Part shown: positions 14,029-22,246 of the stretch, piece by piece | How positions within the stretch are numbered: position 1 is the first letter of the stretch | Layout: every line of letters begins with the position of its first letter | Virus record (IMG/VR): IMGVR_UViG_3300042520_000658 | Coordinates: 1-32,102 of that record | Direction: 5' to 3' (one strand) | Source of the DNA: a virus | Length of the DNA: 32,102 nucleotides | Notes under the pieces: model-generated | The model's input: the letters and a program-made list of their open reading frames with translations, nothing else | The model's database searches: none | What the model was told of the DNA's origin: nothing | Translations under genes and position numbers: made by a program

Positions 14029-15061
14029 AGAAGTGGATAGCGAAAGCGGTGTTGATTTTAACGCTTTTGTAGATTCTCCTGCGCACATGAAAGGGTTTAT
14101 CGCTTTCGGTAAAGACCAAGCAATTCGCTACTCTTTTAATGAGGAAAAGAGAATTGTAACGGGTGTAATGATTTCAGCAAACACTTTGATTTATCGTGGT
14201 GCACGTCCTGAGATTGGTATTCCTGAGCATTATGTGAAGTTTGCTCCTGAAACAATCGAAAAAATCCAAAGAAATTTCCATAAAAACGGTTATCACAACA
14301 ACGTGAACTTGATGCACGACCCATCTAAAAAAGTTGAGGGCGTGTTTATGGTCGAGTCTTATATCGTTGGTAGCGACCCAAAACAACCTAAAGCACCTGA
14401 GGTATTTGCTAATCAAAAGTTAGCGGATGGAACGTGGATTGCATCTTACAAAGTTGAAAACAAAGAGGTGTGGGACATGGTGAAAAGCGGTAAGTTTTAC
14501 GGCTTTAGTGTTGAGGGAATGTTTGGTGTAAAAGAAGTAAAAATTCAAAAACAAATAAAAATGAGTAAATCAAAAAAAGGCTTATTCTCATACATCTTTG
14601 GTGGTGGTGAAGAAGATGCCAACACAGAGCAATCCTTTGCGGAAGCTACGACAGTTGACGGTGTGACCGTGTTCTATGAAGGCGAACTTGCCGAAGGTAC
14701 GTTGGTTCAAATCATTGTTGACGGCGAAATGTTGCCAGCACCAGCAGGTGACCACCAAATCATGTTGAGTGAAACAGAATCAGTTGTTATCACTTTAGAT
14801 GATACGGGCGTTATCACAGCAGTTGAAGCAGTTGAAGCCGAAACAGAAATGGAAGGCGAAACGGTAAACGCAGGTGAATTGAAAGAATTTGCCGTACAGT
14901 TCAAAGATGAAATCGGAGTGACTTTCGCAGCAATGCAAAAGCAAATCGACGGGCTTAAGGCTCAAATCAAAGCATTGGAAAGCGGTGACAAATTCCAAGC
15001 ACAAAAAAGAAAAGTAACAGAATCAAAAACCGTGTCTTACAAAGACCTTATCAAAAAGTAA
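14009..15061 (+). CDS. Prohead protease (XkdF-like) fused to scaffold
   Basis: Residues 1-180 match XkdF-type prohead proteases: AFVDSPAHMKGFIAFGK, IVTGVMISANTLIYR, YVKFAPETIEKI, a probable catalytic His in NLMHDP (His103) and a probable catalytic Ser in GFSVEG (Ser167). Residues 186-350 are acidic and end in a coiled coil (EIGVTFAAMQKQIDGLKAQI) and basic tail, typical of a scaffold that lines the prohead interior and is degraded. The capsid gene starts two bases after the stop. A good internal start at codon 185 could give free scaffold (separate entry). Confidence 0.8.
   Translation: MLPIYDIEVDSESGVDFNAFVDSPAHMKGFIAFGKDQAIRYSFNEEKRIVTGVMISANTLIYRGARPEIGIPEHYVKFAPETIEKIQRNFHKNGYHNNVNLMHDPSKKVEGVFMVESYIVGSDPKQPKAPEVFANQKLADGTWIASYKVENKEVWDMVKSGKFYGFSVEGMFGVKEVKIQKQIKMSKSKKGLFSYIFGGGEEDANTEQSFAEATTVDGVTVFYEGELAEGTLVQIIVDGEMLPAPAGDHQIMLSETESVVITLDDTGVITAVEAVEAETEMEGETVNAGELKEFAVQFKDEIGVTFAAMQKQIDGLKAQIKALESGDKFQAQKRKVTESKTVSYKDLIKK
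14561..15061 (+). CDS. Nested scaffold protein from an internal start (predicted)
   Basis: The ATG at 14561 is in frame with the protease gene at codon 185, exactly at the domain boundary. It is preceded by a long A-rich stretch (CAAAAACAAATAAAA) that looks like the other start regions of this genome. For example, 30804 is preceded by AAACAAATAACA. The 166-residue product MSKSKKGLFSYIFGG... would be scaffold without protease, as in lambda C/Nu3. The arrangement is inferred. The A-rich bases also encode QKQIK, so part of the signal may be coincidental. Confidence 0.4.
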   Translation: MSKSKKGLFSYIFGGGEEDANTEQSFAEATTVDGVTVFYEGELAEGTLVQIIVDGEMLPAPAGDHQIMLSETESVVITLDDTGVITAVEAVEAETEMEGETVNAGELKEFAVQFKDEIGVTFAAMQKQIDGLKAQIKALESGDKFQAQKRKVTESKTVSYKDLIKK

Positions 15062-15063
15062 AA

Positions 15064-16023
15064 ATGGGAAAATTAGCACAAAAAATCAGAGAAAAATTCG
15101 ACTGGGATGTTGAAAATTTAGCGCCGTACACAAACGAACAATCAACTGAGTTTATTCAAGACTTGATTGGTTCAAGTGTATTCTTATCCAAAGTTCGCAG
15201 CCTTGAGGGTGTGAAGCGCAGACAAGCAATTAAGTTGCTTTCAGGTGACGTGAAGTTACAAGCAATGGAAGGTTGTACAACCAATCCTGATGGCTCAATC
15301 ACTTTTGACGACAGAGTAATCGAAACAGTACGTTTGTACTTTGGTGTTGAATTGTGTAACGAAGACTTGAATGGTCACTACACAGAAATGCTTAACGCGG
15401 TTGGTTCAAACAATCAAGACGGTGTTATGCCATTGGAAGCGGTTTTGCTTGCATACCTTAACAAGCAGTTGGCTAAGAAAGCACAACGCGTTGGATTGAT
15501 TGGTGATGAAACTTCACTTGACACTGAGTTAGCTTTGTTTGATGGATTCATCACTTTGCTTGAGGCAGACACAGACGTGGTAACAGCAAACATCGGAGCG
15601 AACGCTTTTGAAACTGCAATGAACGTTGTAAACGCGATTAACGAAGACGTTTTGGACAACGAAGTTGAGCACGAAATTATTTGTTCACGTGCAACGGCTC
15701 AAGCTATCTTGACTTACATCTACAATGACAAAGACTACAACGCCTTGACTGTGGATGTTGAAAGAGCAAATGGTCAATTATCATTTGTGTTACCAACAAC
15801 GGCTACTCGTGTTACTTCTGTTAACACATTGCAAGGAAACTCAAATATGTATTTGGTGTGTTATCCTTATATGTTCTTGGGTTCTGATGTTGAAAGCGAC
15901 ATGGACGGTATCGAGGTGAAATACGACGACTACAACAACAAGTTGAAAGCGGAAGTTTCATTCAGAATGGGTGTTCAGTTTGTATATCCACAATACTTCG
16001 TTCGCACTGTTGTTGCATCTTAA
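15064..16023 (+). CDS. Major capsid protein (HK97-like fold)
   Basis: The 319-residue protein follows the protease/scaffold gene by two bases. It shows an N-terminal helical arm, the acidic pattern ERANGQLSFVLPTT, and a C-terminal beta-sheet ending with EVKYDDYNNKLKAEVSFRMG and VQFVYPQYFVR, as in capsid proteins of Bacteroidota siphophages. Codon use is the least AT-rich in the window and rich in preferred codons, fitting high expression. No separate decoration protein is recognisable nearby. The fold is inferred from context and pattern. Confidence 0.8.
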   Translation: MGKLAQKIREKFDWDVENLAPYTNEQSTEFIQDLIGSSVFLSKVRSLEGVKRRQAIKLLSGDVKLQAMEGCTTNPDGSITFDDRVIETVRLYFGVELCNEDLNGHYTEMLNAVGSNNQDGVMPLEAVLLAYLNKQLAKKAQRVGLIGDETSLDTELALFDGFITLLEADTDVVTANIGANAFETAMNVVNAINEDVLDNEVEHEIICSRATAQAILTYIYNDKDYNALTVDVERANGQLSFVLPTTATRVTSVNTLQGNSNMYLVCYPYMFLGSDVESDMDGIEVKYDDYNNKLKAEVSFRMGVQFVYPQYFVRTVVAS

Positions 16024-16030
16024 TTAAAGA

Positions 16031-16036
16031 AAGGAG
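16031..16036 (+). promoter_or_regulatory. Shine-Dalgarno sequence AAGGAG
   Basis: AAGGAG lies six bases before ATG 16043, the best Shine-Dalgarno match seen in the window. Most genes here rely on A-rich leaders instead. The next gene, 16650, also has an AAAGGA upstream (16638-16643). Confidence 0.55.
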
Positions 16037-16042
16037 CAGATT

Positions 16043-16576
16043 ATGTGTGAAGTAGCAGCAGGATATGATAGAGTGTGTGACAATACTGGCGGTGTAAAAC
16101 GCTGGTATTGGTTCTCCACTATCGACGCTTTAGGAGCGTCAAATTACAGTGCAGCGCCCGTTGTTGCAAATGGTGCTGTCGTTTCACTTTCATTGGTTTC
16201 AGGTAAATATGCCTACCCTTTGAATGTTGAGATGGAAACATCGACTTTTACCGATACAAGAATCGGCGAAAGAACAAACAAAGCATACGGACGCGAGCAG
16301 TCAGCAACAATCGTCTTGCATGGTAACACAGCGGAAATGATTGCTAACATCGACGCGGCTGCAAAAGGTCGTGTGACTGTTATTGCCGAACTTGAAGATG
16401 GAACTTATGAAGTTTTGTTCTTGGAAAACGGCGGCTTGATTACAGACGAAAGAACGCCAGGCACGGCATACGAGGACATGAACGGAAATACTTTGACCAT
16501 TACGGGCAAAGAAAAGGCAAAAGCGCCAAAGATTTCCGAGGCGTTAGTTCTTGCATTGCTTGAGCCAGTATCTTAA
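16043..16576 (+). CDS. Abundant virion protein, probably major tail tube
   Basis: The 177-residue beta-rich protein begins MCEVAAGYDRVCDNTGGVKR, carries a KYAYPLNVEMETSTFTDTR segment and an EMIANIDAAAKGRVTVIAEL helix-strand pattern compatible with a tail tube subunit. It ends in a lysine/alanine-rich tail. A strong Shine-Dalgarno, position right after the capsid gene, and the terminator just downstream all point to a highly expressed structural protein. A capsid-associated protein is the alternative. Confidence 0.55.
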   Translation: MCEVAAGYDRVCDNTGGVKRWYWFSTIDALGASNYSAAPVVANGAVVSLSLVSGKYAYPLNVEMETSTFTDTRIGERTNKAYGREQSATIVLHGNTAEMIANIDAAAKGRVTVIAELEDGTYEVLFLENGGLITDERTPGTAYEDMNGNTLTITGKEKAKAPKISEALVLALLEPVS

Positions 16577-16598
16577 CGGATTATAAACCAATATTAAG

Positions 16599-16632
16599 AC
16601 GGGGTGGGGTGGTTGCCCTATCCCGTTTTTTT
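16599..16632 (+). terminator. Intrinsic terminator after the capsid and tail tube genes
   Basis: ACGGGGTGGGG (16599-16609) pairs with CCCTATCCCGT (16616-16626) through a six-base loop, with two G-T pairs, followed by a run of seven T. It would end or reduce transcription between the capsid genes and the portal region. Confidence 0.85.
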
Positions 16633-16649
16633 ATTAAACAAAGGATTTT

Positions 16650-16829
16650 ATGAAAGTATTTGTAAAACAGTTGCAAAGATGGGTCGAAGTTACTGACGAA
16701 AATCAAGAACTTTTGATTAAATTTGGAGCATTAAAGCCGATAGAAAATGACGCTCAAGATAATAAAGGGACAGACAAGCCGATTAGTAGTAACACTAAGC
16801 GAGTTAGCAAACCCCGAAAACCCAAATAA
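16650..16829 (+). CDS. Small basic phage protein overlapping the next gene
   Basis: A 59-residue frame starts at ATG 16650 after the terminator, with AAAGGA six bases upstream. It encodes MKVFVKQLQRWVEVTDENQE, a hydrophobic LLIKFGALKP segment, and a basic tail (KRVSKPRKPK). It overlaps the following ORF by 83 bases in a different frame, which is long for this genome. The protein-like N-terminus and the purine-rich site favour a real gene. Function is unknown. Position suggests a minor head protein. Confidence 0.5.
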   Translation: MKVFVKQLQRWVEVTDENQELLIKFGALKPIENDAQDNKGTDKPISSNTKRVSKPRKPK

Positions 16830-17121
16830 TTGGTTATTCGTATTTAAGAAAGACCAAGGCGCTCAGGTTTACAAAACCTATTTGACGGACGTAAGCCCAT
16901 CACCTCAGAATTACAATGAGTTTGAATTTGATGAAACGGATTTAAACATGATGACAGGCGATTATATGTACAAAGCATACCAAATGCCAAACGGTGGGAG
17001 TGAAGATGAAAGCGAAGGATTAGAAGTTGAGATTGGCAAAGCAAAGGTTATAAATGAACTTGTAATGGCTACGGCTTACAGGAAATCACAAACAGAAGTA
17101 AAAGGATATGAAAGACAATAA
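16747..17121 (+). CDS. Small beta-rich virion protein (BppU/head-associated type)
   Basis: The 124-residue protein begins MTLKIIKGQTSRLVVTLSEL, with the pattern of short beta-sandwich domains at the N-termini of virion appendage proteins. It continues with NNWLFVFKKDQG and a YMYKAYQMPNG region, ending in a short helix. Its ATG lies within the preceding 59-codon frame and it overlaps the portal gene by 14 bases. No enzymatic motif is present. It may be a head or tail decoration protein. Confidence 0.6.
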   Translation: MTLKIIKGQTSRLVVTLSELANPENPNNWLFVFKKDQGAQVYKTYLTDVSPSPQNYNEFEFDETDLNMMTGDYMYKAYQMPNGGSEDESEGLEVEIGKAKVINELVMATAYRKSQTEVKGYERQ

Positions 17122-19159
17122 TTCAGGATATATTTCTTTCGATGCCGAAGTACCACAACCGATTGAAAAAGAGGTTAAGGGCTTCGTGCAATATGGTAAA
17201 GACAATCTTTATCCACAGTTTTTAAACTCGTTATACTACGACAATCCGATTCATCAAGGCATCATTAACCAAAAAGTTATGTTTGCTTTAGGTGATGGAT
17301 TGGAAGGTGACGAGGCGACTTTAAATAACAGCGTTTCTAAACATTCACTTGATGAAGTCATTGAGCAGGTGTTTTATGATTTGGAAATTCAGGAGGGGTA
17401 TTATTTGTTATTTAAATGGAGTGTGACAGACCAAATATGGTATGTTGAAAATTTGCCTTTTGAGCTTGTAAGACCAAACGAAGAATTAACGCGTTTTGCC
17501 TACTCTGAGGATTGGTTGCAAGCCACACAAAATGCCGAAAAAACAGGCTACAAAGAATATAATTCTTTTTGGAATCCAATGAAGGATGACGCTGGTCAAA
17601 TAGTGTCCAAAGAATTGGTTATGTACATCAAACCCAACTCAAAGCAAATAAAGATTGACGGCACAAAGAAACTGACATCAAACATTTTTCCTATACCAAG
17701 CTATTCAGGCGCTATTGTATCTATCATGGCAGGGATTGAAATGGATTGGTTTCATTATGCTGAATCTGTAAACGGGTGGAGTTCAAATACTATTATCAAT
17801 ATGAATAATGGTGTGCCTGAGCCCGAAGCAAAAAACGACTTAGAGAAAAACATTAAGGATAAAGCAACAGACCGTAAGAAAAAAGGCGGTATTACGATAC
17901 TTTACAACGACGGCAAAGAACGTGCTGCCGATATCGTGAACATGGGCGGCAACGGCAATGACACGAAGTACCTAACTACACAAGAACACGTAATGCAAAC
18001 GATTATGATAGGTCACGGTGTTCAAAATCCTGCTTTGTTTGGGCTTGAGATTGCTGGTAAATTGGGTAACAATGCAGACGGTGTAACTCCTTATTTACGA
18101 TTTATGGATACATACGTCAAAAGACGTAGAAAAAACGTCTTAGATTCAATATTGTACGGTTTAGGCAAGTTAAACGGAATACGTCCGACTATTGCATTCA
18201 AAGATTACATTCCTGAGTGGATTAAACCAAAAGAGGGAGCGCCTGTTACAATGCGCGAAGAGTTTGATAGCTACAACGACTATCCACAAAGCGCTACAAA
18301 CGCAGCAAAAAGGGCTTTAGAGTGGCGAGACAGCCACCCTGAACAAAGTTGTGGAACGCCAGTTGGATGGGCGCGAGCTAATCAATTAGCAAAGCGCGAG
18401 CGAATATCAGAGGAAACAATCGCGCGCATGGCTTCATTTGCGCGTCACTTAGGCAATAAAGACGTGCCATATTCTGAGGGATGCGGTGGTTTAATGGTTG
18501 ATGCGTGGGGCGGTCAAGCAGGTATTGAATGGGCGCAAAACAAGCTCAAGAAAATACGCGGTGAAATGAGTGCCGAAATTCAAGAAAGAGAAGTTTTAGA
18601 ATTGTTTGCAAATGTAGGGCGTTCAAAAGACGGTGTTCAATTCGTAAGCGGTCAAGCATTCAAAGGTCAATCAGATGACGAGTGTTTATATGCGTTCTAT
18701 TCAGGTCAATTTTCAGACTTGACGGGGCAACAAATTAAGATTTTGAATTTGATTAACACGGGGCAAAGTTTCCAAGCGATTATAGACGCTATGGAAATAA
18801 GCAAAGCACGTTTAGCTTATGAGATTATGAAGTTGACTGTAAGAGGCTACATTCGTGATTGGAAGTTAACACAAAAAGCAGAGGCAAACGTGCCGCGAAC
18901 GGAGCAAATCAAAGTTGTTTATTCTTATGAAGTACGACCCGATGTGCCACCAGCAAAACAATCACGCGAATTTTGCGAAACGTTAATGGAACGTAATAGA
19001 ATTTACACACGTGATGAAATAAACACGATTAGCGCAGCGATAGGACGCGACGTGTGGAGTTATCGCGGCGGTTGGTATCATAACCCTGACACCGACAGAA
19101 ACACGCCGTCTTGCAGACACTATTGGAAACAGAACGTAATAATTGACAGAAATGGATAA
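17108..19159 (+). CDS. Portal protein fused to two further domains
   Basis: The 683-residue protein is longer than a standard portal. Residues 1-380 are the portal: QYGKDNLYPQFLNSLYYDNP at the N-terminus, a long stem helix, and MIGHGVQNPALFGL in the core. Residues about 386-485 (SYNDYPQSATNAAKRALEWR, WARANQLAKRERIS, MASFARHLGNK, WGGQAGIEWAQ) form a separate domain that elsewhere accompanies phage morphogenesis proteins. Residues 490-683 contain a helix-turn-helix-like stretch (about 540-590), then YSYEVRPDVPPAKQSREFC and GRDVWSYRGGWYH, ending near CRHYW, a MuF-like minor head signature. The fusion would join portal and minor head protein in one chain. Confidence 0.8.
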   Translation: MKDNNSGYISFDAEVPQPIEKEVKGFVQYGKDNLYPQFLNSLYYDNPIHQGIINQKVMFALGDGLEGDEATLNNSVSKHSLDEVIEQVFYDLEIQEGYYLLFKWSVTDQIWYVENLPFELVRPNEELTRFAYSEDWLQATQNAEKTGYKEYNSFWNPMKDDAGQIVSKELVMYIKPNSKQIKIDGTKKLTSNIFPIPSYSGAIVSIMAGIEMDWFHYAESVNGWSSNTIINMNNGVPEPEAKNDLEKNIKDKATDRKKKGGITILYNDGKERAADIVNMGGNGNDTKYLTTQEHVMQTIMIGHGVQNPALFGLEIAGKLGNNADGVTPYLRFMDTYVKRRRKNVLDSILYGLGKLNGIRPTIAFKDYIPEWIKPKEGAPVTMREEFDSYNDYPQSATNAAKRALEWRDSHPEQSCGTPVGWARANQLAKRERISEETIARMASFARHLGNKDVPYSEGCGGLMVDAWGGQAGIEWAQNKLKKIRGEMSAEIQEREVLELFANVGRSKDGVQFVSGQAFKGQSDDECLYAFYSGQFSDLTGQQIKILNLINTGQSFQAIIDAMEISKARLAYEIMKLTVRGYIRDWKLTQKAEANVPRTEQIKVVYSYEVRPDVPPAKQSREFCETLMERNRIYTRDEINTISAAIGRDVWSYRGGWYHNPDTDRNTPSCRHYWKQNVIIDRNG

Positions 19160-19634
19160 CTACCTTTTAGATGCCGACGATTATAAGGCAATGAGTTTAA
19201 CAAATACCAATGTTGAAGATAGCATTGTGCGTGTAACCATTCAAAGGGTGCAGCGTCACGTATTGCAACCTGTATTGACTAAACCGCTTTATGAGCGATT
19301 ATTGCAGGGTGTTGAAGACGACGACTTGAATAGCGATGAAGTGATTTTGTTGGAGCGCTACATTCAGCCTTATTTGGCTTGTGAATGTGATAGAAAGATA
19401 CTAAACAACGTCACCTATCAAATCCGAAACAAAGCGCTAAACAAAGGGACAGACCAATATGCTAATCCCGTAAATGAGTCTGAGAATTTACGTTTAGATA
19501 ATTCTATTCGCTCAGATATTGAAGCGTCAAGAAAGTTATTGATTGACTACTTAATAGAAAACAAAGATTTTTTTCCTGAATACGTTGTTGATTGCAAGCC
19601 AACAGACTATACCCAAAACATTGGATTTATATGA
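19152..19634 (+). CDS. Head-tail connector (DUF6712-like)
   Basis: The 160-residue, mostly helical protein starts MDNYLLDADDYKAMSLTN. It includes VTIQRVQRHVLQPVLTKPLY, and it ends with FFPEYVVDCKPTDYTQNIGF, the pattern of DUF6712 connectors that bind the portal. I chose ATG 19152, whose overlap with the portal stop is 8 bases. A TTG at 19143 would add three residues. It is followed, with a 4-base overlap, by a 41-codon frame. Confidence 0.6.
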   Translation: MDNYLLDADDYKAMSLTNTNVEDSIVRVTIQRVQRHVLQPVLTKPLYERLLQGVEDDDLNSDEVILLERYIQPYLACECDRKILNNVTYQIRNKALNKGTDQYANPVNESENLRLDNSIRSDIEASRKLLIDYLIENKDFFPEYVVDCKPTDYTQNIGFI

Positions 19635-19756
19635 AGTCACCAATAACAGACCGCACAAGAAAAAAAATACAAAAATTCATAGAGAATGAACGTAACAGTA
19701 AATCAAATCCGTCAGGAAATGACAACCCTCGTGCAAGCGCACGAAATGGTAAATAG
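19631..19756 (+). CDS. Short basic peptide frame (41 codons)
   Basis: The ATG at 19631 overlaps the connector's TGA (ATGA), the coupling arrangement used throughout the late region. The product, MKSPITDRTRKKIQKFIENE followed by a polar tail, is strongly basic. It overlaps the fibre gene by 71 bases, so it may be only the leader carrying the fibre start. Confidence 0.35.
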   Translation: MKSPITDRTRKKIQKFIENERNSKSNPSGNDNPRASARNGK

Positions 19757-21572
19757 TTTCTTTTGGGGCGACTTTCATAGGGCATACAACGAAAAGGAGC
19801 AGTTTTATCCGTTGGTTTGTTCGTATCTTTCAGATGGTGCTATTAACACCAACTTAACGCAAATGCAGTTAGTTGTGATTGTGTGTGATAAGACGTTCAA
19901 AGGGTTTGAAAACTTAAATGATACCGAAAGCGATACCTTGACTGTTGCACGTCACTTGTATAATGTTATTAGACAGTCGCCAAGATGGAACGCTTTACTT
20001 CGCGTTAATTCAAGTACATTCACAAAGTTCTATGAAAACACATCAGATGAAGTTGCGGGCGTTATTTTGACTATGAATGTGGATATTAAACAGTCACGTT
20101 CATTGTGTGATTTGCCATTGGATAACTACGACTTTGACGGGACATTTGTAGGCAATGAATGCGAGCCCGTGTTGATTGTCAACTCCAATCAATCCTTTTC
20201 GTTTAACGCACCAAGTGGTACAATTGTAGAACTTGCAGACACGCCCGTATTAGTAACAGACCAAGACGGCAACCCCTTAGCGAATGAGAATGTACCAAGC
20301 GTAACGGGTGCAACGGTTGCGATTAATTTGCCGCCATGCGAAGATGCTAATTATGTAGTCGAATATGCAAATGGCGACCCCATCGAAAGCGGTACTATTC
20401 CGAGCGGTGGTTTTGAAATGGTTATCGTGCCTAATTGCCCCGCAGTCGACCCCTCTGATGTGTTCATAAACGGTGTTGAGATAGGCACTACAACAAACGG
20501 GGAGCAGTTTGATATAACAGTGGAACAAGGCGGTGTTGAGGTAGGCTCGTTTGTGGATGGTGTTTGGGTTGTGCCTGAGTGCGAACCATGCCCAGACGCT
20601 AAAGCGTTTTTGAAAGATACGGATGGCAACATACTAAGCATTACAAGTATTCCAAGCGGAACGAGCGAAGATATAATAGCGCCTGATGCAACATTCGATA
20701 TTAACGGTGTGCAAGTGGCAACTATTCTAAGCGGTGGCAGTGATTCAATAGAGGTGCGTCGCGCAAGTGGCTCAACTCAAGTCGGTTCGCTTCAAGGGCA
20801 ATATTGGAGGGTAGCCAACACAACGGTTCAACTTCGTGATTCAGCAGCAAATAACATCGGAGCGGTAAACTCTTATGGAGCAGAAACAGCCAACAACTTA
20901 ACCGCACCCGATGGCACGGTAACGGTAAGGCGCGATGGGGTGTTTTTTGCTACTCAGGTGGTGCGGTCAAACGGGACAGAGACTGTAAACGTGCCGAGTG
21001 TAGTATCTACTCCAAAAGGACAAATGCCTTTGAAGACATTCCAAACAACTCCACAAGGCAGCGGAACGGATGGGGACTTAGAACAAGGGTACGGGGTGTC
21101 TTATGCGGTGCTACCTTATAACAATCCGTTTGGAAATACCAATAGATTCACAGCGCCCGATGGAAGTCAAACGTACACGGATGCAATAGCGTGTGATTGG
21201 TTGACATGGAATGAAAGTACCAACACGGTGTTAATGATTCATTTCGGTAGTGCAGCGGGTCAAGTTTTGGCAACCAATAGAAGTTTGGCAGATGGAATAA
21301 CATACATCAATACGCTTACAGTTGGCGGGTATTCGGGATGGAATATGATTAATAAGAACCAACTTGAAAACATAGTTGACAACGAAGTGAGTATAAATAA
21401 TTTGAACGTCGCGCCTTTCAATATTGGGGCTTTAGCGATTCAAACAAACACAGCTTATTCAGCTACAAGTAGGGTAGTTAGGGAAGCGACGGGACGTATG
21501 GCAACACTTACTTCAACAGCCCGCACATTAGCAGTTAGAATAGGCACAGTTGCAGGAACAGTAATATCTTAG
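19686..21572 (+). CDS. Tail fibre / receptor-binding-type protein with DUF1566-like C-terminus
   Basis: In this 628-residue protein, residues 1-150 (NQIRQEMTTLVQAHEMVNSF, WNALLRVNSSTFTKFYENTS) look like a virion attachment or structural domain, unusual for a fibre. Residues 160-430 are beta-rich repeats with recurring FxINGVxxxTxxxG and IPSGxxExIxxP units. Residues about 435-628 resemble DUF1566: DAIACDWLTWNES, LADGITYINTLTVGGYSGWN, NKNQLENIVD and a YSATS segment. That domain is often found in receptor-binding roles and in C-type-lectin-like folds. No retroelement or template repeat is seen. It would mediate host recognition. Confidence 0.6.
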   Translation: MNVTVNQIRQEMTTLVQAHEMVNSFFWGDFHRAYNEKEQFYPLVCSYLSDGAINTNLTQMQLVVIVCDKTFKGFENLNDTESDTLTVARHLYNVIRQSPRWNALLRVNSSTFTKFYENTSDEVAGVILTMNVDIKQSRSLCDLPLDNYDFDGTFVGNECEPVLIVNSNQSFSFNAPSGTIVELADTPVLVTDQDGNPLANENVPSVTGATVAINLPPCEDANYVVEYANGDPIESGTIPSGGFEMVIVPNCPAVDPSDVFINGVEIGTTTNGEQFDITVEQGGVEVGSFVDGVWVVPECEPCPDAKAFLKDTDGNILSITSIPSGTSEDIIAPDATFDINGVQVATILSGGSDSIEVRRASGSTQVGSLQGQYWRVANTTVQLRDSAANNIGAVNSYGAETANNLTAPDGTVTVRRDGVFFATQVVRSNGTETVNVPSVVSTPKGQMPLKTFQTTPQGSGTDGDLEQGYGVSYAVLPYNNPFGNTNRFTAPDGSQTYTDAIACDWLTWNESTNTVLMIHFGSAAGQVLATNRSLADGITYINTLTVGGYSGWNMINKNQLENIVDNEVSINNLNVAPFNIGALAIQTNTAYSATSRVVREATGRMATLTSTARTLAVRIGTVAGTVIS

Positions 21573-21575
21573 AAC

Positions 21576-21809
21576 ATGAAATACAAATTTGAAAATTATA
21601 ACATCGAGATAGTTGACCCTACAATCGTAAGGCTGCAATTTATAGATGAATTTGGGGCAACTAAAATGCCAGTGATAGCAACCTTACAAACACCCGACGG
21701 TTCACGATTTGGAGGTATTGACTTAGGTACATTCGAATACGGGGAAACATACGAAGATGCAGACGTTATGGAGTGGGCAGTAAACCAATTATACACGTTT
21801 AAAGCATGA
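21576..21809 (+). CDS. Small phage protein, function unknown
   Basis: The 77-residue acidic protein (MKYKFENYNIEIVDPTIVRL then TPDGSRFGGIDLGTFEYGE) is predicted to be mainly beta-strand. It sits 3 bases after the fibre gene and overlaps the holin start by 4 bases. It could be a fibre-associated or chaperone protein. No motif supports a specific function. Confidence 0.6.
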   Translation: MKYKFENYNIEIVDPTIVRLQFIDEFGATKMPVIATLQTPDGSRFGGIDLGTFEYGETYEDADVMEWAVNQLYTFKA

Positions 21810-22246
21810 AAACATTAATGACCTTAGCCAATCATTGGGCGTATTTGGTAACGTTTATTTTGGTTTTTTTTCAGCCTATACAAGGCTTGTTCGTTTTGGT
21901 TGGCAGCATAGTGTTTATTGATATGGTGTTCGCTGTTTATACCAGTGTGAAGATGCAAGGATGGGCAAGTATTCAGTCGGGAAAGCTATTCAATACCGTA
22001 CCTAAGTTGATAATGTACTTTTTGGTCCTTATGGTGTTTCACGCGGTTGATGTGCTAATTCTTAAAGATGGTTTATTTTTTGGTATTCCTGAAATTACAG
22101 CCAAGTCAACTGCTATATTTTTGACTTTTATCGAGTTCAAAAGCATTGACGAAAAAGTGATTAAGTTAGGCAAAACAAGCCTATTCGAGCAGGCACATAA
22201 GTTTTTGAAATCGTTATTAAACTTCAAAAAAAACATTAACCAATGA
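21806..22246 (+). CDS. Holin
   Basis: The 146-residue protein has three or four hydrophobic helices: about 10-28 (WAYLVTFILVFFQP), 28-47, 67-85 (LIMYFLVLMVFHAVDVL) and 95-112 (TAIFLTFIEF). A positively charged C-terminus (LLNFKKNINQ) follows. The pattern resembles phage_holin_4-type proteins. It would form lesions in the inner membrane that release or trigger the amidase encoded just downstream, with a 4-base overlap. No signal peptide is needed. Confidence 0.75.
   Translation: MKTLMTLANHWAYLVTFILVFFQPIQGLFVLVGSIVFIDMVFAVYTSVKMQGWASIQSGKLFNTVPKLIMYFLVLMVFHAVDVLILKDGLFFGIPEITAKSTAIFLTFIEFKSIDEKVIKLGKTSLFEQAHKFLKSLLNFKKNINQ

Noticed and set aside
19686-21572. Diversity-generating retroelement target
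   Set aside because: The tip resembles DUF1566 but there is no reverse transcriptase or template repeat in the window.
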